From an uncultured SAR86 cluster bacterium (lineage in GTDB: Bacteria; Pseudomonadota; Gammaproteobacteria; Magnimaribacterales; D2472), in NCBI GenBank assembly GCA_902520495.1, contig CABYNW010000009.1:1-45541 (forward strand): a stretch of DNA of 45,541 nucleotides. The letters run 5' to 3'. Position numbers and translations under genes: made by a program. The notes under the pieces are model-generated. The model was not told the origin of the DNA, ran no database searches, and was given only the letters and a program-made list of their open reading frames with translations. Position 1 is the first letter of the stretch. Each line of letters starts with the position of its first letter. This document shows, in pieces, positions 37,037 through 45,092 of the stretch.

Positions 37037-37429
37037 ATGTTTAGTCATGTAATGGTAGGAACAAATGACATAGAAGAATCTAGAAAATTTTATGATAAAT
37101 TATTCCAAGCACTTGGTGGCAATCCAGGACGAATGTATCCAAGTCGAACCGGAGAAAAAAGATATTTTTATAATTTTAAAGATACTAGTTTTGCAATAAC
37201 AGAACCAATAGATGGCAATTCTGCAACAGTAGCAAATGGGGCTACAATTGGATTTAATATAGAGAGTGTTGAGCAGGGAGATGCATGGCATAAAGCTGGA
37301 ATTGAAAATGGAGGAACTTCTATTGAAGAAGCTCCAGGCATTCGTGAATATGGTAAGTTTAGTATGTATTTGGCCTACTTAAGAGATCCGACTGGCCATA
37401 AACTATGTGCAGGACTTTTGATAAGATAA
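37037..37429 (+). CDS. VOC family protein
   Basis: A 130-residue single-domain VOC protein. It starts MFSHVMVGTNDIEESRKFYD, has GATIGFNIESVEQGDAWHKA in the middle, and ends AYLRDPTGHKLCAGL, the typical last strand with the conserved histidine. A strong ribosome binding site (AAAGGAGG) precedes the ATG. Function unresolved; metal-dependent lyase, dioxygenase or binding roles occur in the family. Confidence 0.85.
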   Translation: MFSHVMVGTNDIEESRKFYDKLFQALGGNPGRMYPSRTGEKRYFYNFKDTSFAITEPIDGNSATVANGATIGFNIESVEQGDAWHKAGIENGGTSIEEAPGIREYGKFSMYLAYLRDPTGHKLCAGLLIR

Positions 37430-37433
37430 TTTT

Positions 37434-37826
37434 ATGAAAATAATTTTTTTAGTTTTTATTACGCTAACATCATCATGCCTTAACTCCAGTGAGGTTAACC
37501 GATGGGACTGTAATAAATTTGATGGTGCGAAGATAATAAGTGGTGATGGGGAATTTTTAGGGGAACTTGGCCCAAGATGGAGGACAGATTCAATTTTTAA
37601 TGATTCTTCGTCTTATGCTAGCACCTGGTCACAAAATAGTATTTTTAATACAAATTCAAATTATGGTAATTCATACTCAGATTTATCTGTTTTTAATGAA
37701 AGGGCTTCTAACCCCCCAATGATAATTGCTGACTCTGGAATAATAGGATACTTATCAATCGGAGATTCATGGAACAACGAAAGATTTAATCCAAATGATA
37801 TTAAGTATACTTGCGATTGGGATTAA
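37434..37826 (+). CDS. Exported protein with SxFN-type repeats, unknown
   Basis: A 130-residue protein with a cleavable signal (MKIIFLVFITLTSSCLNSSE). The mature part repeats a short unit: DSIFNDSSSYASTWSQ, NSIFNTNSNYGNSYSD and LSVFNERASNPP, followed by ADSGIIGYLSIG. Such serine-, asparagine- and tyrosine-rich units recur in small secreted bacterial proteins of unknown role and suggest a compact beta fold. Two cysteines (residue 25 region and near the C-terminus) could form a disulfide. It converges on the minus-strand esterase gene. Confidence 0.65.
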   Translation: MKIIFLVFITLTSSCLNSSEVNRWDCNKFDGAKIISGDGEFLGELGPRWRTDSIFNDSSSYASTWSQNSIFNTNSNYGNSYSDLSVFNERASNPPMIIADSGIIGYLSIGDSWNNERFNPNDIKYTCDWD

Positions 37827-37841
37827 TAACTTAGAGCTATA

Positions 37842-38765
37842 TTAATTAAGCAGATAGGAAAGAGAAGGCGAAAAACGTTTGCCAAAATCAACAGGATCAT
37901 GGTCATGCCCTTTCAAGACCTTGCTTTCAAATGTCATACCATTTTCTAAGAAAATTTGATTAATATCATTTTGAGGTTCTCTATATAAGTAATCCAAACC
38001 AATAGTTCCGTGATCAAAATAAATCTTATGATTTTTTATTTTTGAAATATTGGCAGATACATATTTTTTAATTGCTTGAGTAGTGTCTTTGTCTCCATCA
38101 ATTTTTTTTCTAAAGGGCAGCAATAAATACTCACTCGGTTTAATGCCTACCCAATGTGTGGATAAGCAACCAGCAAAACCAAAAATTTCTGGATACTCAA
38201 TAACTGTATTAAGTGCTGATAGGCCGCCCATGCTTGAACCAATAACCCCTAAGTTATTTTTGTTTAAGCTAACTTGAAACTTTTTTTCAAGAAATGGAAC
38301 AACAACCTCTACTAGAAATTTTGGGTAATTATTCTTAGATAAAGATGAATATATTTTCTTTTTTCTACTTTCTTTAAAATAAGGTATAACCTCTTTAGGA
38401 AACAATTCAATATATCTTCTTGTATCATCAAAAAACTTGCCTTTGTATCTTTTTGCACTGTGTATAGCAACTATTACAACATTGAGATTAATACCAGCTT
38501 TATTAAGCTCATCAAAGCTTTTATCAATTCTCCAGGTTCTTCCTCTCCACGAATCTCCTTCTAAGAAAAGCTCTTCCCCATCATTCATTATGATAAAAGT
38601 CGTTTTTTCATCTATTTCATTATTCGAAGGATAGTATATTCTGACCTTTCGATCGTATTTATCTTTTTTAATTAATAACTCATCGAGCCTTCCAGTTGAT
38701 AGCTCGGCGTTGAGATTATTTGTAAATAAAAAAGATAAAAACATTATCAATATTGATTTATTCAT
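37842..38765 (-). CDS. Exported esterase, alpha/beta hydrolase (enterochelin-esterase-like)
   Basis: A 307-residue protein with an N-terminal signal peptide (MNKSILIMFLSFLFTNNLNA). The nucleophile elbow GSSMGGLSAL and the downstream histidine in KVLKGHDHDPVDFG fit the putative esterase family (PF00756 type), with FIMNDGEELF as the oxyanion-side strand. Probably periplasmic; the ester or peptide substrate is unknown. It is on the minus strand between two plus-strand genes and shares a 31-base divergent promoter region with the GFA gene. Confidence 0.85.
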   Translation of the reverse strand: MNKSILIMFLSFLFTNNLNAELSTGRLDELLIKKDKYDRKVRIYYPSNNEIDEKTTFIIMNDGEELFLEGDSWRGRTWRIDKSFDELNKAGINLNVVIVAIHSAKRYKGKFFDDTRRYIELFPKEVIPYFKESRKKKIYSSLSKNNYPKFLVEVVVPFLEKKFQVSLNKNNLGVIGSSMGGLSALNTVIEYPEIFGFAGCLSTHWVGIKPSEYLLLPFRKKIDGDKDTTQAIKKYVSANISKIKNHKIYFDHGTIGLDYLYREPQNDINQIFLENGMTFESKVLKGHDHDPVDFGKRFSPSLSYLLN

Positions 38766-38796
38766 TAGCCTTCAAAGTTTACTGTAGAATAAAAGT

Positions 38797-39246
38797 ATGA
38801 ACAATAATCAAAGTGGTAAATGCCAGTGCGGCTCAGTTTCTTATTCTTTTAATAAAGAAAAATTAATTTCATCCCATCATTGTCACTGTAAAGACTGCCA
38901 AAGAGCTACAGGATCTGGCAAAGCAACAATTTTATTCATATCAAAGAAATATGTAGAGCTAAACGGAGAGATAAAGTACTTTGAAACCAAGGGCTCTTCT
39001 GGATCACATGTAAGAAGAGGCTTTTGCCCTAACTGTGGATCTGGTATTTTGAGCTATACAAAGGAATTGCCTCACATACTATTTATAAAGGCTGGAACAT
39101 TAGATGATTCAAGCTGGGTAAAAATAGATTCTAATTTTTTTACAAAATCAGCTAATGACTGGAATAAGCCAGATGAGTCAATAAAGTGTTTTGAAGGCAA
39201 CCCAGGAATTATGTACAATTTAAAAACATTAATTAAATCTTTTTAG
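38797..39246 (+). CDS. GFA family zinc-binding protein
   Basis: A 149-residue protein of the glutathione-dependent formaldehyde-activating (GFA/CENP-V) fold. Zinc-binding cysteines are visible in KCQCGSVSY, in HHCHCKDCQRATGSG and in GFCPNCGSGI. The family binds zinc through a CxC, CxxC and CxxC arrangement; few members have confirmed enzymatic activity. Independent start after the divergent esterase gene. Confidence 0.88.
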   Translation: MNNNQSGKCQCGSVSYSFNKEKLISSHHCHCKDCQRATGSGKATILFISKKYVELNGEIKYFETKGSSGSHVRRGFCPNCGSGILSYTKELPHILFIKAGTLDDSSWVKIDSNFFTKSANDWNKPDESIKCFEGNPGIMYNLKTLIKSF

Positions 39247-39251
39247 ATAAT

Positions 39252-39662
39252 ATGGAGGTTTCAGAACAAACAATCCAGCAAATGCTCGATGAGTATTTGG
39301 AGTATTTGATGATCAAAAAAGAACTTATGCCTTTATCAGATATGCTACCATTTTTTTCGTGGAGATTTTGCAAAATCCATAATATTCATATTCAAGGCAC
39401 GCCAACGATCGACAGATATGGTTATAACATTAATTTAACAGGAGGACGTAATCTTGTTAATTTACGTTTAGAAGAAAGAGCAATTAAATATTTAAAGAGC
39501 CTTGGCTGGGAAGTCAAGCCTCCAATTGGTTTTTTTCAATACTATGCAAAGAAGACTGAATTTGAGAATGGAGATCTTGCGAAGTTAATATGGAATTCTT
39601 TACAGGCATATAATAAAAATTTAGATGATAACGGGGGTTATGAAATAGGTGCGTACGATTAA
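39252..39662 (+). CDS. Protein of unknown function
   Basis: A 136-residue soluble protein, five bases after the GFA gene and likely co-transcribed. Visible features are an N-terminal helix (SEQTIQQMLDEYLEYLMI), a middle HNIHIQGTPTIDRYGYNINL strand-like region, and LEERAIKYLKSLGWEVKPP. No signal, membrane segment or family recognised. It converges on the minus-strand MAPEG gene, whose stop directly follows its own. Confidence 0.5.
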   Translation: MEVSEQTIQQMLDEYLEYLMIKKELMPLSDMLPFFSWRFCKIHNIHIQGTPTIDRYGYNINLTGGRNLVNLRLEERAIKYLKSLGWEVKPPIGFFQYYAKKTEFENGDLAKLIWNSLQAYNKNLDDNGGYEIGAYD

Positions 39663-40085
39663 CTATTTAATTAAAAAGACACCAAGGTCAATCAATAAAT
39701 ATAAAGTTGCTAAAAAACCAATTGCCCAGAAGATGCTTCTTGGACTTGGGTTTTTATTTGTTGCAATCTTATAGAACAAAATCATATGCGCAATTCTTGC
39801 AATGGCATATATCCAGATAATTATTGAAAGTTTAAAAGCGCTATAACCTGCAAACATCGCAATACATACCATTCCCAACATTGGGATAATATTTTCAATA
39901 GAATTTTGAAAAGTTCTATGAGTTCTAAAAACTATTGATGAATGATCCAGATTAGATTTTATTATTCCAGGCATATAGCCTCCTTCTTGTCTGCGGTGAA
40001 CTCTTACAGCCACCATGGCTTGAATTACAATAGTTGATAGAATCAACCATAAACCTATCAACGAAGATTGATATATATCTAACAC
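39663..40085 (-). CDS. MAPEG family membrane protein
   Basis: A 140-residue protein with four transmembrane helices. The MAPEG pattern is seen in FRTHRTFQNSIENIIPMLGM (arginines, asparagine and glutamate conserved for glutathione binding) and in IIWIYAIARIAHMILFY. Eukaryotic relatives are glutathione transferases and leukotriene synthases; bacterial members are mostly of unknown substrate. It converges end to end with the upstream plus-strand gene. Confidence 0.85.
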   Translation of the reverse strand: MLDIYQSSLIGLWLILSTIVIQAMVAVRVHRRQEGGYMPGIIKSNLDHSSIVFRTHRTFQNSIENIIPMLGMVCIAMFAGYSAFKLSIIIWIYAIARIAHMILFYKIATNKNPSPRSIFWAIGFLATLYLLIDLGVFLIK

Positions 40086-40110
40086 ATCTACCCCTAGTTT
40101 GCTTAGTAAT

Positions 40111-40524
40111 ATGAATTATAGACATAATATGCCAATGAAAGTGTTAAAAGAAGAAATCTTATTTAATTGTGATGCAAAAACTTTATGGAATATCATTACA
40201 GATATCTCAAGATGTGATTGGGTGCCCTCTGTAAATGAAATTGCTATTGAGGACGATTGTAGGGTTTTTGAAATGAGTGGTATGGGCAAGGTCAGAGAAA
40301 AAATAATTATGAACGATAGTCAAACCATGACTCTAAAATATTCTGCAATCGAAACGAGGACACCTCTTAATCATCATCTTGCAACCATGAATATCCTTAA
40401 AGTCGATGAAGATAATTGTAATTTAATATGGACAACAGAAATCGATCCTGAAATATTTGCAGACGCTATCCATCAAGGCATGTTAATTTCAATAGAAGGC
40501 ATTAAAAAAGTTTTAGCAGAATAA
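40111..40524 (+). CDS. SRPBCC family protein
   Basis: About 137 residues. The START-like fold begins VLKEEILFNCDAKTLWNIITDISRCDWVP, followed by EIAIEDDCRVFEMSGMGKVREKI, and ends AIHQGMLISIEGIKKVLA, the long C-terminal helix. It would bind a hydrophobic ligand. In-frame ATGs at 40111, 40129 and 40135 all fit; 40135 would begin MKVLKEE, closest to the domain edge. Its stop overlaps the next ATG by one base. Confidence 0.8.
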   Translation: MNYRHNMPMKVLKEEILFNCDAKTLWNIITDISRCDWVPSVNEIAIEDDCRVFEMSGMGKVREKIIMNDSQTMTLKYSAIETRTPLNHHLATMNILKVDEDNCNLIWTTEIDPEIFADAIHQGMLISIEGIKKVLAE

Positions 40525-40883
40525 TGAAATATATATTTAAGGTTTTAACTTCAGAAGAGTGGGAGAAAGCTACTTTAGGAGGCTATGTATATTCGAGTCT
40601 TGATGAAATAGATGGATTTATTCACTTATCTTCATCTAGGCAATTAGCTTTAACCCTTTACTCTTATTTCAAGAAATATGACAAACTAGTTTTAGCTCAA
40701 ATAAGATTAGAGTCGGTTAAGGATAAAATAGTCTTTGAAGAATCAGATTCTGAAGATCGTGGTGGAAAATTTCCTCATCTTTATGGTAAGTTGTCTATAA
40801 AAGATATATGTAAAACATGGGATCTTGAGCGAAATGCATTTGAGCTTCCTTTAGAGATCTTGATAGAATCAGAAAAAATTTAA
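40524..40883 (+). CDS. DUF952 domain protein
   Basis: A 119-residue cytosolic protein of the DUF952 family: MKYIFKVLTSEEWEKA, then DEIDGFIHLSSSRQLALTL and the HLYGKL strand near residue 88. The fold is ADP-ribosyltransferase-like, with conserved His in FIHLS, but no activity is established. Translationally coupled to the SRPBCC gene by TAATG. Confidence 0.88.
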   Translation: MKYIFKVLTSEEWEKATLGGYVYSSLDEIDGFIHLSSSRQLALTLYSYFKKYDKLVLAQIRLESVKDKIVFEESDSEDRGGKFPHLYGKLSIKDICKTWDLERNAFELPLEILIESEKI

Positions 40884-40889
40884 CTTTAT

Positions 40890-41723
40890 ATGACAGAACT
40901 GACTATTAATGAAGTATACGCAATTGGAGCTCCAATTGTTTTAGCTATGATCTTGTTTGAAGTTATGTTTTCAAGCGCTAACAATAAAAAACTTTACAAG
41001 AAAGACGATACTTTGTGCACAATTGGATTACTTTCTGGAAACATTCTAATGGTTTTTGGCTTAAAGGGCATAACTCTGGCTCTACATTTTTATTTGTATC
41101 AGTTCAAATTATTTAATTTACAGGAATTTTTACCTATTTGGATGATATGGGTGCTTACATTTGTGATGATCGACCTTGTTTTTTATATTTATCATAGAAT
41201 TTCTCATAGAGTAAATTTTTTGTGGGCTATTCATATGAGCCATCATTCAAGCGAGGAAATGAATTTTGCTGTTTCTTTTAGACAGGCTTGGTTTGGTCCA
41301 ATTTCGAAGATTCCTTTTTTTATGGTTATGCCTTTAATTGGTTTTGATCCTACAATAATTGCTGTCGCAGGAGTAATTAGTACCTTGTGGGGTATTGTTG
41401 GACACACTCAAACCGTTGGTAAGTTAGGCCCTCTAGAATGGATCTTTAATACCCCTTCGCACCATAGAGTTCATCACGGATCAAACAGTCAATATATAGA
41501 TAAGAATTATGGAAACTTATTAATTATTTGGGATAGGCTATTTGGAACTTTTGAACCCGAGGTGGAGAAAGTAAAATTTGGTTTAGTAAAAAATGTTGAT
41601 ACCTTCAACCCAAGTAAAATTACTTTTATGGGCTGGCAAGATATCTATAAAAGCATAAAGAAATCTCAGAATATTAATGAGGCGCTTTATTTCTTTTTTG
41701 GTCCACCTAAAACAAAAAATTAA
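40890..41723 (+). CDS. Sterol desaturase / fatty acid hydroxylase family protein
   Basis: A 277-residue membrane di-iron oxygenase. Three histidine clusters are visible: HRISHR (around residue 106), HMSHHS (about 116) and HRVHHG (about 192), in the order and spacing of the FA_hydroxylase superfamily. Four or so membrane helices surround them. Substrate could be a lipid or carotenoid; not determinable. It sits 6 bases after DUF952 and 2 before the nuclease fusion. Confidence 0.9.
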   Translation: MTELTINEVYAIGAPIVLAMILFEVMFSSANNKKLYKKDDTLCTIGLLSGNILMVFGLKGITLALHFYLYQFKLFNLQEFLPIWMIWVLTFVMIDLVFYIYHRISHRVNFLWAIHMSHHSSEEMNFAVSFRQAWFGPISKIPFFMVMPLIGFDPTIIAVAGVISTLWGIVGHTQTVGKLGPLEWIFNTPSHHRVHHGSNSQYIDKNYGNLLIIWDRLFGTFEPEVEKVKFGLVKNVDTFNPSKITFMGWQDIYKSIKKSQNINEALYFFFGPPKTKN

Positions 41724-41725
41724 TT

Positions 41726-42724
41726 ATGAATAAATCGATTCTACTAGCATTATTATTATCTATTTCAATTTCTGCTGATATCCTAATGGTAGACAAAGGC
41801 ATATATAAGGTTTGGTACGACTCAGCACTTGAGCAGCCAATAAAAGTCTCTTATTTTGTTACAAATAGACCAAAAAATGTTGATAGGGGAGGCATGAATT
41901 TTTATAAAGATAGCAACATACATACCTCAGATAATAAGGACTACTATAAGAATGTTTGGGATAAGGGGCATATGGCACCAGCGGCACATTTTTCTGATTC
42001 AAAAGAAAATCTAAAGAATACTTTTAGTTACTTAAATTCTACTCTTCAACATGAAGAACTTAATAGAGGCGCGTGGAGGTTTCTTGAAGCAGCAGTAAGA
42101 AAATGGTCAGAAAAAGAAACTTTATTTGTAGAAAATATAATTTTATTCAATGAGCAAAGCCTCCTACTAGATTCTGGTGCAACTGTTCCACAAGCATTCC
42201 AAAAAAATATTTATTTTACTGAAAGCGATGTAAAAAAATGCTTTTTCTTTCTTAATAATGCACAAGATTCAAGGTGGCAAGAACGTGAAGTTGAATGCTC
42301 AAAAGAAGACAAAGTTCTAACCTCTAATTTGAAATGTGAGAAAGTTGATTTATTTTTTATTAAACCAAGCAACGGATTTATATCAAAAAATTCTAAATTT
42401 AGAGTTGAGTTTGGGTCTAAGAATGTCTTAATAAGTCCTGCAGGTGTAATGGTTGATAAAGAGGAAGGCTGTACCGCAACAGGCCATCATCATTTAATTA
42501 TTAATAACTCATATGATGTAATAAAAAATATAGATATGCCAATCCCTTTCGCACAAAATGTCTTACATTTTGGCGGGGGGCAAACGCAAGCCGACTTAAC
42601 TCTTCCGCCGGGCAAATATACTCTTCAGCTTGTTCTTGGGGATTATGAGCACAAGCCAGTTAAATCTCAAGAAGACAATAGCCCAGTTGTTTCAGATGTA
42701 ATAAATATTGAAATTCTTCTCTAG
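41726..42724 (+). CDS. Exported DNA/RNA non-specific endonuclease fused to DUF4399
   Basis: A 332-residue protein with a signal peptide (MNKSILLALLLSISISA). Residues about 20-165 are a beta-beta-alpha-metal nuclease: DKGHMAPAAHF (family DRGH, here D-K-G-H, general base His) and STLQHEELNRGAWRFLE (the metal-binding Asn-Arg-Gly). Residues about 210-332 are a DUF4399 domain: TGHHHLIIN, PIPFAQNVLHFGGGQTQADL and LPPGKYTLQLVLGDYEH. The cysteines between the two domains may form disulfides. Probably periplasmic or secreted, for nucleic acid scavenging or degradation. The two domains are normally separate genes. Confidence 0.82.
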   Translation: MNKSILLALLLSISISADILMVDKGIYKVWYDSALEQPIKVSYFVTNRPKNVDRGGMNFYKDSNIHTSDNKDYYKNVWDKGHMAPAAHFSDSKENLKNTFSYLNSTLQHEELNRGAWRFLEAAVRKWSEKETLFVENIILFNEQSLLLDSGATVPQAFQKNIYFTESDVKKCFFFLNNAQDSRWQEREVECSKEDKVLTSNLKCEKVDLFFIKPSNGFISKNSKFRVEFGSKNVLISPAGVMVDKEEGCTATGHHHLIINNSYDVIKNIDMPIPFAQNVLHFGGGQTQADLTLPPGKYTLQLVLGDYEHKPVKSQEDNSPVVSDVINIEILL

Positions 42725-42837
42725 TAAATACTTTTCTTTTTCTTACAACTTATTTCAACTACAATAAATGTAAGTTTTAGAAGGGGTACAAAATTTTTTT
42801 AAATACTGCACAGCGATTAACAAATTTAAGATCATTG

Positions 42838-44043
42838 ATGATCTTTACATTTTTTGTGTATTCAATAAGTCTTTTTGCAAAAGAGATAGTAATTGAGCCT
42901 GGAGAAGATGCCCAAGAAAGATTACAAGAAGCCATGATCCTTATGAGCGAAGGGGACACACTTTTAATTAAGGCAGGATATTATAATTTTGAAGATGGAC
43001 TTTCTCTTGATGTCAATGGAGTAATGGTAATCGGAGAAGGTATGGATAAAACTATACTAGATTTTAAAAACCAACAGTCTGGAGCCCAAGGTCTTTTAGT
43101 CACCTCAGATGAAGTAACACTTAAAGATTTTGCTATTTTAGATGCCAAAGGAGATGCCTTAAAAGTTATTGGTGCCAAAGGTATCAATATGATTAATTTA
43201 AAAACCGAATGGACTGGTGGTCCAAAAAGTACTAATGGCGCATATGGTTTTTATCCAGTTGAATCCGAAGATGTATTAATAGATGGGTGTGTTGCAATTG
43301 GGGCATCAGACGCTGGTATATATGTTGGACAGTCAAAAAATATAATTGTTAGAAATAGTACTGCTCAATATAATGTAGCAGGAATAGAGATTGAAAACTC
43401 TTATTATGCAGACGTATATAATAATCTTGCATCTCATAATACTGGAGGAATTCTTATATTTGATCTTCCAGATCTTCCGCAACAAGGCGGACATCACATT
43501 AGAGTCTTTGAAAACAGATCCATAGATAACGATACAGATAATTTTGCACCAGAAGGTAATATAGTTGGTGAAGTTCCAAGAGGAACTGGAATAATTATAA
43601 TGGCCAATTCAGATGTTGAAGTTTTTAATAATTTGATGAGCGGAAACGGAACAGTCAATTTGTCTATTGTTTCATACTCAGATGAAACAGATGACCCAAA
43701 TTATTATCCACATCCAAAACGAATCCAGGTTCACAGCAATACATATGGTCCTGGAGGGTTTGACCCAGATATCAATACTGGAGATTTAGCTAAAACACTT
43801 TTTGAGATAAGCAATGGAAACATGCCTGATATTTTTTGGGATGGTGTTGCTCCATTATCACAAATGATATTTGGACAACCAGATGATGAAAAGTTAATAA
43901 TAAACGAGGACAGCGAGGTAAGCTTCCTTACCATTAGCGCAGTTAAGTATATGATGGGTTTCTCAAATCCAATACGAACAAATAAAGAAGAATTTAAAGG
44001 GGTCATTAATCCGCTCGAACCGATTAACATAGACGGTATTTAG
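42838..44043 (+). CDS. Exported parallel beta-helix repeat protein
   Basis: A 401-residue protein with a short signal peptide (MIFTFFVYSISLFAKE). The first repeat region EPGEDAQERLQEAMILMSEGDTLLI is typical of the NosD/pectate-lyase-like helices, and coils continue through VLIDGCVAIGASDAGIYVGQ and NIIVRNSTAQYNVAGIEIEN. Residues 1-320 form the helix; the C-terminal part is unassigned. It is followed six bases later by a diheme cytochrome gene, an arrangement I recall from other gammaproteobacteria (SO2930-type clusters). ATG 42838 is taken over the adjacent TTG. Confidence 0.83.
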   Translation: MIFTFFVYSISLFAKEIVIEPGEDAQERLQEAMILMSEGDTLLIKAGYYNFEDGLSLDVNGVMVIGEGMDKTILDFKNQQSGAQGLLVTSDEVTLKDFAILDAKGDALKVIGAKGINMINLKTEWTGGPKSTNGAYGFYPVESEDVLIDGCVAIGASDAGIYVGQSKNIIVRNSTAQYNVAGIEIENSYYADVYNNLASHNTGGILIFDLPDLPQQGGHHIRVFENRSIDNDTDNFAPEGNIVGEVPRGTGIIIMANSDVEVFNNLMSGNGTVNLSIVSYSDETDDPNYYPHPKRIQVHSNTYGPGGFDPDINTGDLAKTLFEISNGNMPDIFWDGVAPLSQMIFGQPDDEKLIINEDSEVSFLTISAVKYMMGFSNPIRTNKEEFKGVINPLEPINIDGI

Positions 44044-44048
44044 GGATT

Positions 44049-45086
44049 ATGAAAAAAATATCAAAATTTTTAATAGTGTTTTTGCTGTGCACAAACATAT
44101 ATGCAGTCAATAATAGTTTAATAACAGCAGAAGCCTTCCCAGATAAATTATCTGACTTTAGTTTTTTCAAAGATTCATCGGCTCAAATCCCCCATGATGA
44201 TGTAGTTCCTTATGAATTAATATCCACCTTATTTTCAGATTATTCCTATAAGCAAAGATGGGTTTACGTCCCTAAGGATACAAAAGCAAAATATGAAGAA
44301 AATTGGGTTTTTGATTTTCCAGAAGGATCTGCCTTAATCAAAACTTTTTATTATCCAGTTGATGAAAGGAATCCTAATGCAGGAAAAAAACTTCTAGAAA
44401 CAAGGCTTTTACTAAGGAAAGCAGAAGGATGGGAAGCAGTATCATATGCTTGGAACAACGAGCAGAATGAAGCTTTTAAGAAGGTTGCTGGCAAGACTAT
44501 AAATGTAGAGTGGACAAATTTCATGGGCGTAGAAAGAAACGTTAGATATAGGGTTCCAAATGTTAATCAGTGTAAGGAATGTCATGCAGCTGATGACAAA
44601 ATTACACCAATAGGACCAAAGGCAAGAAACATTAATAAAGATCTAGTTTTCAAAGATGGACAATTCAATCAATTGGTTTACTGGATGAATAGACAAATGA
44701 TTGATCATTATCCAATCGAACTAAACTCTCCTGTGGATTGGACAGATTATAATCAAGACATCAATGATAGAGTAAGGTCTTATTTAGATATTAATTGTGG
44801 TCATTGTCATTCACCAACCGGGAACGCTAATTCAACTGGACTATATCTTCACTTAAATGAGACTAGAAACATTCATTTAGGAGTATATAAAAAGCCTGTT
44901 GCTACAGGACGTGGAAGCGGAGGATTAAAATACTCAATAGTGCCTGGTAAACCAGAAGAATCAATTTTATTACATAGAATGATTTCAATGGATCCTGGAG
45001 TTATGATGCCTGAATCCGGAAGAGCTCTTACTCATGAAGAAGCTGTGGAGATGGTAAAAGATTGGATTTTGTTACTAAAGGACTAG
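44049..45086 (+). CDS. SO2930-family diheme c-type cytochrome
   Basis: A 345-residue exported protein with a signal peptide (residues 1-19, ending NIYA). Two heme c attachment motifs are visible: CKECH at about residue 176 and CGHCH at about residue 248. VPYELISTLFSDYSYKQRWVY is the family's N-terminal block and the C-terminal EESILLHRM...MMPESGRALTHEE is typical. It acts in the periplasm as an electron carrier or oxidase-like protein; the partner is unknown. In an operon with the beta-helix protein and the lipoprotein that follows. Confidence 0.88.
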   Translation: MKKISKFLIVFLLCTNIYAVNNSLITAEAFPDKLSDFSFFKDSSAQIPHDDVVPYELISTLFSDYSYKQRWVYVPKDTKAKYEENWVFDFPEGSALIKTFYYPVDERNPNAGKKLLETRLLLRKAEGWEAVSYAWNNEQNEAFKKVAGKTINVEWTNFMGVERNVRYRVPNVNQCKECHAADDKITPIGPKARNINKDLVFKDGQFNQLVYWMNRQMIDHYPIELNSPVDWTDYNQDINDRVRSYLDINCGHCHSPTGNANSTGLYLHLNETRNIHLGVYKKPVATGRGSGGLKYSIVPGKPEESILLHRMISMDPGVMMPESGRALTHEEAVEMVKDWILLLKD

Positions 45087-45092
45087 GCCTTA

